A stretch of DNA of 64,000 nucleotides from Burkholderiales bacterium. GTDB lineage: Bacteria > Pseudomonadota > Gammaproteobacteria > Burkholderiales > Burkholderiaceae_C. Positions within the stretch are counted from its first letter, which is position 1; each line of letters begins with the position of its first letter. Under the pieces are notes generated by a model. The model worked only from the letters and a program-made list of their open reading frames with translations, was not told where the DNA came from and made no database searches. Position numbers and translations under genes: made by a program. The stretch covers positions 1 through 64,000 of the forward strand of contig JACPOK010000039.1 in NCBI GenBank assembly GCA_016191525.1, in the 5' to 3' direction. Below are positions 38,984 to 48,073 of this stretch, one piece after another.

Positions 38984-40176
38984 ACCACCTCCAGCTGGTG
39001 AAGCCTGGCGATTCCCGCTTCGTCGTAGCCGGCTTCGCGCAACACTTCATCGCTGTGCTGCCCAACGTCGGGCGCGCGCGCCACAACCTGCGAGGGCGTG
39101 CGCGACAGCGTCACCGGCTGCGAGATCATGCGCAGCGGCTTGCCCGCGCCGTCGTCCACGCTGGTTACCACGCCCAGGTGGCGCACCTGCGCGTCTTCGA
39201 ACATCTGCGGCACGGTGTACACCGGCCCGGCCGGAATGCCGGCCTTGTTCAGCAGCGCCACCCAGTGCGCCACCGGGTGGTTCAGGAACAGCGACTGTAC
39301 TGTGCGGTTGATCTCCTGGCGGTTGCGCACGCGATCGGCGTTGAGCCTGAACTCGGGCCGCGCCAGCCAGTCGGTGCGGTCAATCGCGGTGCAGAAGTCC
39401 TTCCACTGGCCTTCGCCGGAGACGCCGATGTTCATTGCACCATCGGCGGCATGGAACATCCCCATTGGCGCGGAGGTGGGATGGTCGTTGCCTTCCTGCA
39501 TCGGCACGTCGCCCTCCACAAGAAAGCGGGCCGCCTGGAAGTCCATCATCGCGATCTGCGAGTGCAGCAGCGACGAGTGCACCCACTGGCCGCGGCCGGA
39601 CTTCTCGCGCTCGAGCAGCGCGATCATGATGCCCAGCGCCGCGTACAGGCCGGTGCTCGAGTCCGACACGGCGATTCCCGCGCGCACCGGCCCGCTTTCG
39701 CGGAAGCCGGTCACCGACATCAGGCCGCCCATGCCCTGTATCACCTGGTCGAAGCCGGGCCGCCAGGCATAGGGGCCGTCCTGGCCGTAGCCCGAAATGC
39801 TGGCCAGGATGATGCGCGGGTTGATTGCGCTGAGCGTTTCATACTCCAGCCCCAGCCGCTTCTTGACGTCGGGGCGCCAGTTCTCCAGCACCACGTCGGC
39901 GTCCTTCACCAGGCGGTGCAATACTTCCACGCCTTCCTTCTTCTTCAGGTTGAGCGCCAGGCCGCGCTTGTTGCGGTTCAGGTTCTGGAAGTCGCCTCCG
40001 CGCCGCTTGGCCGCGAACATCGCGTCGTTGGGATCCACGCCGGGCGGCGGCTCGATGCGGATCACGTCGGCACCGAAGTCGGCGAGCATGCGCGCGCAGG
40101 TGGGGCCGGCGCGCACGCGCGAAAGGTCCAGCACCTTGAAGCGCGAGAGGGCAGGGGAGGCATTGATTTTTGCCAT
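38980..40176 (-). CDS. Family III CoA-transferase (CaiB/BaiF)
   Basis: Encodes 398 residues. LDLSRVRAGPTCARMLADFGADVIRIEPP is the family start and the catalytic aspartate is probably in GIAVSDSSTGLYAALG. It would activate an organic acid to its CoA ester, feeding the crotonase encoded next to it. It follows the frameshifted oxidoreductase by 22 bases in the same direction. It is a paralogue of 10625-11860, but clearly distinct. Confidence 0.92.
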   Translation of the reverse strand: MAKINASPALSRFKVLDLSRVRAGPTCARMLADFGADVIRIEPPPGVDPNDAMFAAKRRGGDFQNLNRNKRGLALNLKKKEGVEVLHRLVKDADVVLENWRPDVKKRLGLEYETLSAINPRIILASISGYGQDGPYAWRPGFDQVIQGMGGLMSVTGFRESGPVRAGIAVSDSSTGLYAALGIMIALLEREKSGRGQWVHSSLLHSQIAMMDFQAARFLVEGDVPMQEGNDHPTSAPMGMFHAADGAMNIGVSGEGQWKDFCTAIDRTDWLARPEFRLNADRVRNRQEINRTVQSLFLNHPVAHWVALLNKAGIPAGPVYTVPQMFEDAQVRHLGVVTSVDDGAGKPLRMISQPVTLSRTPSQVVARAPDVGQHSDEVLREAGYDEAGIARLHQLEVV

Positions 40177-40198
40177 GGGGAAAAACTCCGTAGTGAAT

Positions 40199-41184
40199 TC
40201 AGGTTTCCAGGACGACTTTGCCGAAGTGGCCGTTGGCGCGCACGAACTCCAGCGCGCTGTCGGCCTCGTCCAGCGGGAAAGTACGGCTGACCGGCAGCGA
40301 CAGCTTGCCGGCGCGCAGGGGCTCCCACAGGTCCTGCTTCATGCGCGCGGCGATCTCGCGCACTTCCTGCAGCGAGCGGGTGCGGAAAGTGACGCCGATG
40401 TAGCGGATGCGGCGCAACGAGTGCAGGTCGAAATCCAGCTCGCCCCGGAAGCCCCCCATGCGCCCCACGTTGACGATGCGGCCGCACACGCGCGTGGCCT
40501 CCATGTTGCGGTTCATCATGGCGCCCGCGATGAAGTCGATCAGCAGGTCCACGCCGCTCCCGCTGGTGGCGGCCAGCACCTGGTCCACCCATTGCGGGTC
40601 GGCCGAATCCACGGCCAGCCCGGCACCAAAATCTTTCAGCATGGCGCGGCGGCTGCCGTGGTGGACGTGCCTATGACCAGGCCCGCGCCCAGCAGGCGGG
40701 CCACCTGCAGGCTCATCAGGCCCACGCCGCTGCTGGCGCCCTGCACCAGCACCGCCTCGCCCGCGCTGAAGCCACCGCTCGCCACCAGGGCCTCATGCGA
40801 GGTCTGCAGGGCCACGGGCAGCGCCGCCGCCTGCGCGAAGCTCATGGCGCTGGACGGCAGTTTGTAGACCCGCCCCCAATCGGTGGCCGCGTACTCGGCC
40901 CAGGCGCCTGCGCCCGAGCACATCACCGCGTCGCCGACGGCCAGGCCTGGGGGCACCTCGCTGCCCAGTTCCGCGATCTCGCCGGCCCATTCGATGCCGA
41001 TCACCGCACCTTCACCACCGGTGCGCCCATGCTTGTGGCCAGCCGCGACGTGCAGGTCGGCGCGGTTGATGCCGGCCGCACGCACCCGCACCAGCACCTG
41101 GTTTGGCAAAGGCACGGGCCGCCCAACCGTGGCCAGCCTTGGCCCCTGCGCGCCCACAACGACGGCCTTCATTTTGTTATTCAT
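40199..41184 (-). pseudogene. Quinone oxidoreductase-like MDR gene with a frameshift
   Basis: The 5' part (to about 40640) encodes MKAVVVGAQGPRLATVGRPV, GINRADLH, GIEWAGEIAELG and VLVQGASSGVGLMSLQVARLLGA, then ends prematurely at TTAAAAPC. The 3' part (40199-40650) in the adjacent frame continues as RRAMLKDFGAGLAVDS to the end FGKVVLET. Restoring one base in the GC-rich run at about 40640-40655 would give a normal 327-residue zinc-free medium-chain reductase. It is either a real inactivation or a sequencing deletion. The start is ATG 41172 or 41184. Confidence 0.85.
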
Positions 41185-41205
41185 TGGGTGAATTGACTAT
41201 TCATT
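41179..41205. promoter_or_regulatory. Putative IclR-regulator operator, copy 1
   Basis: The core is the inverted repeat ATTCA-TTGGG-TGAAT (41179-41193), followed by a half-site ATTCATT (41199-41205). Read on the minus strand, the 27 bases match 42118-42144 at 23 positions. The site lies in the divergent gap between the oxidoreductase and the regulator, and overlaps the first of two possible oxidoreductase start codons. Confidence 0.65.
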
Positions 41206-41247
41206 ACTGTGTTATTATGCTGTCTTTTTCAGATGGGGATCAAGCTC

Positions 41248-42036
41248 ATGGCGGAGAAAACATCCAGCCAGCCCCTGGTGACGGGGCTGCTGCGCGGGCT
41301 GGCGGTGCTGCGTTGCTTCGACCACGGGCGCGAGCGCCTGGGCAGCAGCGAGATCGCGCGCATGACCGGCCTGCCGCAGCCCACGGTATGGCGGCTGTGC
41401 AAGACGCTGGAGCACGGCGGCTACCTGGTCGCCGATTCCGACGGCGCGCGGTTCCGCCCGGGCCTGTCCATCCTCACGCTGGGTTATTCGGCGCTGGACA
41501 CACTGGAGCTGGCCGACCTCGCGCGCCCCATGCTGCAGGAGATCGCCGGGCGGTTCAAGGGCGCGGCCAGCCTGTCCACCCAGGAGCACACCGCCATGCT
41601 GTACCTGCAGCGCTGCGAGGCGCCTCAGTCATTCCTGAACGTGAACCTGCGGGTGGGCTCTGAAGTGCCCATCATCAATAGCGGCACCGGCTGGGGCTAC
41701 CTCGCCGGGCTCTCGCCGGCGATGCAAAAGCTCACGCTGCAGGAATGCCGCAAGGCCGATCCCGCGCTGTACAGGAAGTCGGAGAAGCAGGCGCTGGCCG
41801 CGCTGGCCGATTACGCGAAGGACGGCTACGTCACCAACATCGACGTCTTCTTTCCCGGCCTGAGCACGGTCTCGGTGCCGCTGGCCACCCCCGATCTGGC
41901 GACCACCTACGTGCTCAATTGCACGTCGGCCTCGCCCGTGTTCGCCACCGCCGCGGCGCGCAAGCAGGCCGGCGAGGCCCTGATGAAAGCCGCGCAGCAA
42001 CTGCGCCCGGCCGTCGTGCGGCTGCAGGCAAGCTGA
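41248..42036 (+). CDS. IclR-family transcriptional regulator
   Basis: Encodes 262 residues from the ATG at 41248, which has GGGGA 8 bases upstream; in-frame starts at 41233 and 41209 are possible. The N-terminal winged helix is LGSSEIARMTGLPQPTVWRLCKTLEHGGYL. The C-terminal effector domain runs from about residue 80, with INSGTGWGYLAGLSP and FPGLSTVSVPL. It sits between two divergent catabolic units, each next to a copy of the same inverted repeat. The effector is unknown. Confidence 0.93.
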   Translation: MAEKTSSQPLVTGLLRGLAVLRCFDHGRERLGSSEIARMTGLPQPTVWRLCKTLEHGGYLVADSDGARFRPGLSILTLGYSALDTLELADLARPMLQEIAGRFKGAASLSTQEHTAMLYLQRCEAPQSFLNVNLRVGSEVPIINSGTGWGYLAGLSPAMQKLTLQECRKADPALYRKSEKQALAALADYAKDGYVTNIDVFFPGLSTVSVPLATPDLATTYVLNCTSASPVFATAAARKQAGEALMKAAQQLRPAVVRLQAS

Positions 42037-42117
42037 GGACCCGCGCGCGCCGGCGCGCCTATTCACTGGACTTAAGTAGACCCCCTAGTGCACCGGGTTC
42101 CCTCCGTCTTTATCATT

Positions 42118-42144
42118 TATGAATAGCCTATTCACCAAATGAAT
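42118..42144. promoter_or_regulatory. Putative IclR-regulator operator, copy 2
   Basis: ATTCA-CCAAA-TGAAT (42130-42144) is preceded by the half-site ATGAAT (42119-42124) with AGCCT between them, the same layout as at 41179-41205 in reverse. It ends 14 bases before the ATG of the hydrolase operon, a repressor-like position. Confidence 0.65.
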
Positions 42145-42158
42145 TAACGGAAGCCAAG

Positions 42159-43001
42159 ATGATTTCTTACCCTCTCGCCGTCAACGGCGTCATGACGCGC
42201 GTGCTGGAAGCCGGCCACGGCAACCGGCACGTGGTGTTCGTGCACGGCACCGGCGGCCGCGCCGACCGCTGGAGCCGCAACCTGGATGCCGTGGCTGCCG
42301 CCGGCTTCCATGCCTGGGCCTTCGACCTGCCGGGCCACGGCTTTGCCTCCAAAGGCGCCGGCGTTGCCTGTTCGGTGCCCGCCTACCGCCAGTTCCTGGC
42401 CGGCTTCATGGACGCCATCGATGCCGGCCAGGCCGTGATCGTCGGCACTTCGTTGGGGGGGCATGTGGTCGCGTCCTATGCCTGCGAGAACCCGCAGCGC
42501 GTGCTGGGCGTGGCCCTGTGCGGCAGCATGGGCCTGGTGCCCATCGGCGACGAGGCGCGCGGCCGCATCCAGGCGGGCGCCAACAACCAGACGCGCGAAG
42601 GCGTGGCCACCAAGATGCAGCGGGTGATCCATGACGCCGCGCTGGTCACGCCCGCCATGCTGGACGAGGAGTTCAGGGTGAACAACTCCGCCGGCGCGAA
42701 GGAGTCGTTCGCCGCGCTGGGCAACTACATCGCCGCCGACCTGGACAAGGAAGTGGTGGGCGAAGCACTGGCCAGGGCTGCATTCCCGGTCCTGCTGGTC
42801 TGGGGCCAGGAGGACAAGACCGTCACCCCCGCCGTCGGCGAAACCGTGCGTCAGCTGGTGCCGCGCAGCCGCCTGGCGCTGCTGGCCGGAGCCGCCCACA
42901 CCGCCTACTTCGAGCGGGCCGAACACTTCAACGCGGCGCTTATCGGCTTCATGGAAGGCCGCGTGGGCGAGTACCAGGCCGAAGGCATCCGGTGGAAGTG
43001 A
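42159..43001 (+). CDS. Alpha/beta-fold hydrolase
   Basis: Encodes 280 residues. VFVHGTGGRADRW is the oxyanion loop, Ser98 in VGTSLGG the nucleophile, Asp in VWGQEDKTV and His in AGAAHTAYFERAE complete the triad. The sequence is like ring-cleavage-product or lactone hydrolases, but the substrate is not certain. It is the first gene of an operon that runs to about 49752, with operator copy 2 just upstream. Confidence 0.9.
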   Translation: MISYPLAVNGVMTRVLEAGHGNRHVVFVHGTGGRADRWSRNLDAVAAAGFHAWAFDLPGHGFASKGAGVACSVPAYRQFLAGFMDAIDAGQAVIVGTSLGGHVVASYACENPQRVLGVALCGSMGLVPIGDEARGRIQAGANNQTREGVATKMQRVIHDAALVTPAMLDEEFRVNNSAGAKESFAALGNYIAADLDKEVVGEALARAAFPVLLVWGQEDKTVTPAVGETVRQLVPRSRLALLAGAAHTAYFERAEHFNAALIGFMEGRVGEYQAEGIRWK

Positions 43002-43005
43002 ATCC

Positions 43006-44352
43006 ATGAAAAGCTATGTGACCAATGGCATGCTGATCGACGGCACGGGCGCCCCCGCCCGCCCGCTGCACTGGCTGGAGCTGGATGGCGAGCGCATCGG
43101 CGAGATCTGCGCGGGCGATGGGCCGGTGAAGCCCCTGCCCCCGGGCGCGCGCATCGCCTGCGACGCCTCGGGCAGGACCGTGATGCCCGGCCTGGTCGAT
43201 GCCCACTGCCACATCAGCTACGGCGTGGCGCGGGGCATCGAGGAGCAGGACCTGTTCGGCTCCGCCGAATACCGCGCCATCCGCGGCGTGTATCACGCAC
43301 GCACCGTGCTGCAGGCCGGCGTCACCTCGTTCAGCGACCCCGGCGGCAGCTGGTACGTAGGCGTGGCGGTGCGCGACGCAGTGAAGGCGGGCCTGTTTCC
43401 CGGGCCGCGCATTTCCGCTGCCGCGCGCTACCTCAGCACCCACGTCTCGCTGACGGACTACTTCCCTTCGTGGGTCGGCACGCCTCGTTCCGGTGTCGGC
43501 GTGCTGACCGAAGGCGCCAGCCAGATGGCCAACGAGGTGCGCGACCAGATCAAGAACGGGGTGGACTTCATCAAGATCGCGGCCAGCGGCGAATCGTCCA
43601 TCCTCACGCCGGGCGGCGGCAGCGTGCCGGCTTTCGGCGCGGCCGAGATGAAGGTCATCGTGGACGAGGCGCATCGCCTGGGCAAGCGCGTCACCGCGCA
43701 TGCGCGCAGCGGCCAGTCGGTGATGGACTGCATCGAAGCCGGCATCGACTGGATCATGCATGCCGACTTCATGGACCGCCAGCAGGCCGACCGCCTGGCC
43801 GAGAGCGGCATTCCCTGCTGCCCGGCTCTCACGTTCACCGCCAACATCGCCGACTGGGGCCATATCGCCGGCTGTTCGCCGTCGCGCATCGACCGCTTCA
43901 AGCGCGACCTGGACAAGGCCGTCACCAACCTCACCTACGCACACCGCAACGGCGTGCAGATGATGTGCGGCACCGACTCGGGTTTTGCCGTCACGCCCTA
44001 TGGCGAATGGCATGCGCGCGAGCTGGAACTGTTCGTCACGCTGCTGGGCATGAGCCCGCTGGAAGCCATCACCTGCGGCACGAAAAACGCGTCCATCACG
44101 GTGGACGGCGCCAACACGGGCACGCTGGAAAAGGGCAAGTTCGCCGACCTGCTGGTGGTGGATGGCGATCCGCTGGCCGACATCCGCATCCTTCAGGACA
44201 AGAGCCGCCTGGCCGCGATCTACCTGGGCGGCAAGCCCGTGGACCAGACGCCGCAGCCGCCCATGCAGCGCTGGCCCTGGGAGCGCAGCCTGCAGATCTC
44301 GGAACGCGAGCTGTCCCAGCCCGCCGTGCGCGCCGCCATGGCAAACCAATAA
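43006..44352 (+). CDS. Amidohydrolase (imidazolonepropionase-related)
   Basis: Encodes 448 residues. Metal ligands are visible: His67 and His69 in DAHCHIS, a likely carboxylated lysine in FIKIAASGES, His in VTAHARSGQ, His in WIMHADFMD, and Asp in CGTDSGF. This is the cytoplasmic amidohydrolase superfamily (PF01979), in the branch that includes prolidase-like and imidazolonepropionase enzymes. It would hydrolyse a cyclic amide or peptide-like bond. It is 4 bases after the alpha/beta hydrolase. Confidence 0.9.
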   Translation: MKSYVTNGMLIDGTGAPARPLHWLELDGERIGEICAGDGPVKPLPPGARIACDASGRTVMPGLVDAHCHISYGVARGIEEQDLFGSAEYRAIRGVYHARTVLQAGVTSFSDPGGSWYVGVAVRDAVKAGLFPGPRISAAARYLSTHVSLTDYFPSWVGTPRSGVGVLTEGASQMANEVRDQIKNGVDFIKIAASGESSILTPGGGSVPAFGAAEMKVIVDEAHRLGKRVTAHARSGQSVMDCIEAGIDWIMHADFMDRQQADRLAESGIPCCPALTFTANIADWGHIAGCSPSRIDRFKRDLDKAVTNLTYAHRNGVQMMCGTDSGFAVTPYGEWHARELELFVTLLGMSPLEAITCGTKNASITVDGANTGTLEKGKFADLLVVDGDPLADIRILQDKSRLAAIYLGGKPVDQTPQPPMQRWPWERSLQISERELSQPAVRAAMANQ

Positions 44353-44365
44353 CGGAGACCTGCAC

Positions 44366-45322
44366 ATGAAACTCAACCGCCGCCTCGCAATGCTGTTCGC
44401 CGCCCTGGCCCTGGCCGGCCCGGCCGCCGCCGACCCGTCGCAGATCATCATCATCGTTCCCTACCCGGCGGGCGGCCTGTCCGACACGCTGGCACGCCTG
44501 ACCGGCAAGGTGCTGGCGCAGAACATGGGCCTGCCGGTCGTGGTGGAGAACAAGCCCGGCGCCAACGGCGTGCTGGGGCTGCAGGCCATCGCGCATGCGA
44601 AGCCGGACGGTGCGACCATCGGCATGGTGCCGGCCAGCGTGATGACTGTGAACCCCGCGCTGTACAAGACCATGAACGTGGACACGATGAAGGACGTGCA
44701 GCCGCTGACGCTGGCCATCACCATCCCCAACGTGCTGGTGGTGAACCCTTCGGTGCCGGCGAAGACGATGGATGAATTGCTCGCGTACCTGCGCAAATCC
44801 GGCGGCAAGGTGTCGTACGGCTCCATGGGCACGGGTTCCAGCGCGCATCTGAACGGCGAACTGCTGTCGCGAATCGAGCGGCTGGACATCACGCACGTAC
44901 CCTACAAGGGCAGCGCCCCGGCCATGCAGGACCTGATCGCGGGAAACATCCAGATGGCATTTGAAAACCTGCCCGTGGCGCTGCCTTTCATCCAGGCGGG
45001 CAAGCTGCGCGCGCTGGGGGTCACCAGCACCAGCCCGTCGCCCCAGGCGCCGGACATTCCGCCGATCGGCCGGACCATTCCCGGCTTCGAGGACAACATC
45101 TGGTTCGGCTTCATCGCGCCTGCGGGCCTGCCGCCCGCTTTCGCAGCGAAGCTGCACGACGAACTGGTGCGGGCCATCAAGTCGGATGACGTGTCGAAGG
45201 TGATGCGCGAGCGCGGCGCCGCCATCACCACCAGCACACCGGAAGAGATGAAAAAGGTTGTCGGCGCCGAGCGGGAGAAGTGGGCCCGCCTGGTGCAGGA
45301 ACGCAGGATCACGGTGGATTGA
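44366..45322 (+). CDS. Bug/TctC-type periplasmic substrate-binding protein (1 of 5)
   Basis: Encodes 318 residues with signal peptide MKLNRRLAMLFAALALAGPAAA. Bug-family motifs: VPYPAGGLSDTLAR, VVENKPGANGVLGLQAIA, and [20 protein letters not shown]. These receptors bind carboxylates for tripartite tricarboxylate transporters. No tctA or tctB gene is nearby. It has GGAG upstream and follows the amidohydrolase by 13 bases. Confidence 0.92.
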   Translation: MKLNRRLAMLFAALALAGPAAADPSQIIIIVPYPAGGLSDTLARLTGKVLAQNMGLPVVVENKPGANGVLGLQAIAHAKPDGATIGMVPASVMTVNPALYKTMNVDTMKDVQPLTLAITIPNVLVVNPSVPAKTMDELLAYLRKSGGKVSYGSMGTGSSAHLNGELLSRIERLDITHVPYKGSAPAMQDLIAGNIQMAFENLPVALPFIQAGKLRALGVTSTSPSPQAPDIPPIGRTIPGFEDNIWFGFIAPAGLPPAFAAKLHDELVRAIKSDDVSKVMRERGAAITTSTPEEMKKVVGAEREKWARLVQERRITVD

Positions 45323-45327
45323 AAGAG

Positions 45328-46029
45328 ATGACCAACTACGTATTTATCGCGCCGCCGCAACCCTCGGTGGCCATCGCCGGCACGGACCGGCGCTACCCGG
45401 TGCGCCGTGTCTATTGCATAGGCCGCAACTACGAGGCGCATGTGCGCGAGATGGGCCACGACCCCGAACGCTCGCCGCCCATCTTCTTCTGCAAGCCGGC
45501 CGACGCCGTGCTCGAGGTGCCGCAGGGCGAAGAGGGCGTCTTTCCCTACCCCGCGCAAACCGGCAACTGCCACCATGAGATCGAGCTGGTGGTGGCCATT
45601 GGCAAGGGCGGCAAGGACATCGCGCCGGCCCAGGCCCGCACCCACGTCTTCGGCTACGCCATCGGCCTGGACATGACCCGGCGCGACCTGCAGCGCGCGG
45701 CGGCCAAGGCCGGCCAGCCCTGGGAAACCGGCAAGGCCTTCGATGCATCCGCCCCCATGGGCCCCATCCATCCGGCGGCCAAGGCCGGGCGTCTCGAGGC
45801 CGGCGAAATTTCACTGGATGTCAATGGGCGAACAAAGCAGCGCGGGGACCTCTCGCAGCTGATCTGGAACGTGGACGAAATCATCGCGGCGCTGTCGCGC
45901 CTGTTCGAGCTCCAGCCGGGCGACATCATCTTTACCGGCACACCGGAAGGCGTGGGCGAGGTGAAGGCCGGGGACCGCATGAGCGGCGCGATCGCCGGCC
46001 TGGGCGAACTGCGCCTGCGCGTGGCGTGA
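45328..46029 (+). CDS. Fumarylacetoacetate hydrolase (FAH) family protein
   Basis: Encodes 233 residues from the ATG at 45328. The metal-binding glutamates are in NCHHEIELVVAIG, with the acidic residue in GYAIGLDMTRRDLQ. The length and the IGRNYEAHVREMG start resemble fumarylpyruvate or acylpyruvate hydrolases. It would cut a C-C bond in a 2,4-diketo or 2-hydroxy dienoate acid, suggesting ring-cleavage or acid catabolism. It is located between Bug receptor genes. Confidence 0.92.
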   Translation: MTNYVFIAPPQPSVAIAGTDRRYPVRRVYCIGRNYEAHVREMGHDPERSPPIFFCKPADAVLEVPQGEEGVFPYPAQTGNCHHEIELVVAIGKGGKDIAPAQARTHVFGYAIGLDMTRRDLQRAAAKAGQPWETGKAFDASAPMGPIHPAAKAGRLEAGEISLDVNGRTKQRGDLSQLIWNVDEIIAALSRLFELQPGDIIFTGTPEGVGEVKAGDRMSGAIAGLGELRLRVA

Positions 46030-46033
46030 GGCC

Positions 46034-47014
46034 ATGGAAAACACAATGATGCGAAGAAGAACCTTTGTCGCAGCGGCCGCCGGTTCTGCACTGGCGCCTG
46101 CGCTCCAGGCACAGGGCATCGACACCGCGAAGATCCTGGTGGGCTTCGTGCCCGGCGGCCTGTCCGACGCCATCGCGCGCCGCCTGGCCGACAAGCTGCG
46201 CGGCGGCTACGCCGGCACCGTGCTGGTGGAGAACAAGCCGGGCGCGTCGGGCCAGATCGCCATAACCCAGCTCAAGGACAGCCCGGCCGACGGCAGCATG
46301 CTGCTGATGACGCACTCGTCCGCGCTGGCGATGTACCCCTTCACCTTCAAGAAGCTGCCTTACCGGCCGATGGAAGACCTGCTGCCGGTTTCACTGGTGT
46401 GCCACACCAACCACGCGCTGTGCCTGGGGCCCGTGGTGCCGGCGTCGGTGCGCAACGTCAAGGATTTTCTCACCTGGGCCAAGGCCAATCCGGACAAGGC
46501 CAACTACGGCACGCCCGGCCTGGGCTCCATGCCGCACCTGATCATGACGGTGGTCAACAAGGTGGGCCGTGCCGACCTGCGCCCCATCACCTACCGCGGC
46601 ACCGCGGCGTCCATCACCGACATGCTGGGCGGGCAGATCTCGGCCGCCTCCGGGCCGGTGGGCAACTTCCTGCCGCACCTGCCCGGCGGGCGTGCACGCC
46701 TGATCGCCATCTCGGGCGACACGCGCAGCAGCTTCCTGCCCGACCTCGCGACCTATCGCGAACAGGGCTTCCCGATGACGGCGCGCGAGTGGTATGGCCT
46801 GTACCTGCCCGGCAAGGCCAGGCCGGAGGTTCAGCGCCGGGCGGCGGCTTATGCGCAGGCGGCCCTGTCCGACCCGGGCCTGGTGGCCAACCTGCAGCAA
46901 TCCGGGGTTGACGTGGCATTTTCGACTCCCGCCACGCTGGCTTCCATGCTCGACGCCGACACCCGCGAATGGCAGCGGTTGACAAAGCAGATCGGCTTTA
47001 CAGCGGAGTCGTGA
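46034..47014 (+). CDS. Bug/TctC-type periplasmic substrate-binding protein (2 of 5)
   Basis: Encodes 326 residues; the signal is RRRTFVAAAAGSALAPALQA, with twin arginines, so Tat export is possible. ATG 46046 is an alternative start. Motifs VGFVPGGLSDAIARR and PITYRGTAASITDML are of the Bug fold. It is a close paralogue of the next gene (about 70% identical by eye). Gap to the FAH gene is 4 bases. Confidence 0.9.
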   Translation: MENTMMRRRTFVAAAAGSALAPALQAQGIDTAKILVGFVPGGLSDAIARRLADKLRGGYAGTVLVENKPGASGQIAITQLKDSPADGSMLLMTHSSALAMYPFTFKKLPYRPMEDLLPVSLVCHTNHALCLGPVVPASVRNVKDFLTWAKANPDKANYGTPGLGSMPHLIMTVVNKVGRADLRPITYRGTAASITDMLGGQISAASGPVGNFLPHLPGGRARLIAISGDTRSSFLPDLATYREQGFPMTAREWYGLYLPGKARPEVQRRAAAYAQAALSDPGLVANLQQSGVDVAFSTPATLASMLDADTREWQRLTKQIGFTAES

Positions 47015-47033
47015 TCGTTGCAAGGAGACAAGC

Positions 47034-48014
47034 ATGTTTGACAGAAGGCAATTCCTCTCCCGTACCGGCGCCGGCGTGGGCCTGGCCGCGCTGGGCCTGC
47101 CGGCCAGCGCCCAATCGCTGGAAAGCGCGAAGATCGTCGTCGGCTTTGTGCCCGGCGGCATCAGCGACATCGTGGCGCGGCGCGTGGCCGACAAGCTGCG
47201 AGGCCAATACGCGGGCAGCGTGGTGGTGGAGAACAAGCCCGGCGCGGCCGGCCAGATCGCGGTGACGCAAGTCAAGGACAGCACCACCGACGGCAGCTCG
47301 CTGCTGCTGACGCATTCATCCGCGCTGTCGATGTACCCCTACACCTATGCGCGCTTGCCCTACCGGCCGATGGAAGACCTGCTGCCGGTGTCCCTCACCT
47401 GCCACACCAACCACGCGCTGTGCGTGGGCCCGCTGGTGCCCGCCAGCGTGAAGAACGTCAAGGATTTCCTGGCGTGGGCCAAGGCCAATCCCGACAAGGC
47501 CAACTACGGCTCACCGGGACCGGGCTCCATGCCGCACCTGATCATGACGGTGGTCAACAAGCTGAGCGGCTCCGACGTGCAGCACATCACCTACCGCGGC
47601 ACGGCCGCCGCGATCACCGACATGCTGGGCAGCCAGGTGTCGGCGGTATCAGGCCCGGTGGGCAACTTCCTGCCGTACGTGCGGGCCGGCAAGGCGCGGC
47701 TGATCGCGATCTCCGGGCTGGGCCGCAGCAGCTTCGTGCCGGACACGGCCACCTACCGCCAGCAGGGCTACCCGATGACGGCGCGAGAGTGGTATGGCAT
47801 CTTTCTGCCCAGCCGCACCAAACCTGAAATCGTGCGCCGCGCGTCGGCCTATATGCAGACCGCGCTCGCCGACCCGGCCCTGGTCTCCAGCTTGGCGCAG
47901 TCAGGCCTGGAGGTGGCGTCTTCCACCCCCGCCGCCCTCACCGCGATGCTGGAAGCCGATACGCAGGAATGGAAGCGGCTGATCAAGCAGATCGGCTTCA
48001 ACGCGGAGTCTTGA
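47034..48014 (+). CDS. Bug/TctC-type periplasmic substrate-binding protein (3 of 5)
   Basis: Encodes 326 residues with a signal peptide MFDRRQFLSRTGAGVGLAAL that again carries paired arginines. Long blocks match the previous gene, for example YRPMEDLLPVSL, CHTNHALC and KANPDKANYG. The pair arose by tandem duplication; binding-site differences cannot be read by eye. It has AAGGAG upstream. Confidence 0.9.
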   Translation: MFDRRQFLSRTGAGVGLAALGLPASAQSLESAKIVVGFVPGGISDIVARRVADKLRGQYAGSVVVENKPGAAGQIAVTQVKDSTTDGSSLLLTHSSALSMYPYTYARLPYRPMEDLLPVSLTCHTNHALCVGPLVPASVKNVKDFLAWAKANPDKANYGSPGPGSMPHLIMTVVNKLSGSDVQHITYRGTAAAITDMLGSQVSAVSGPVGNFLPYVRAGKARLIAISGLGRSSFVPDTATYRQQGYPMTAREWYGIFLPSRTKPEIVRRASAYMQTALADPALVSSLAQSGLEVASSTPAALTAMLEADTQEWKRLIKQIGFNAES

Positions 48015-48073
48015 CCGAACGCCCGGGCCGGCTGCAAGCGTCCCGGCCTTTGACCCTTTTTCTGGAGAACCCC

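Noticed and set aside
42044..42058. GC-only palindrome after the IclR gene as an intrinsic terminator
   Set aside because: GCGCGCCGGCGCGC is self-complementary but no T run follows and similar GC runs are frequent here.
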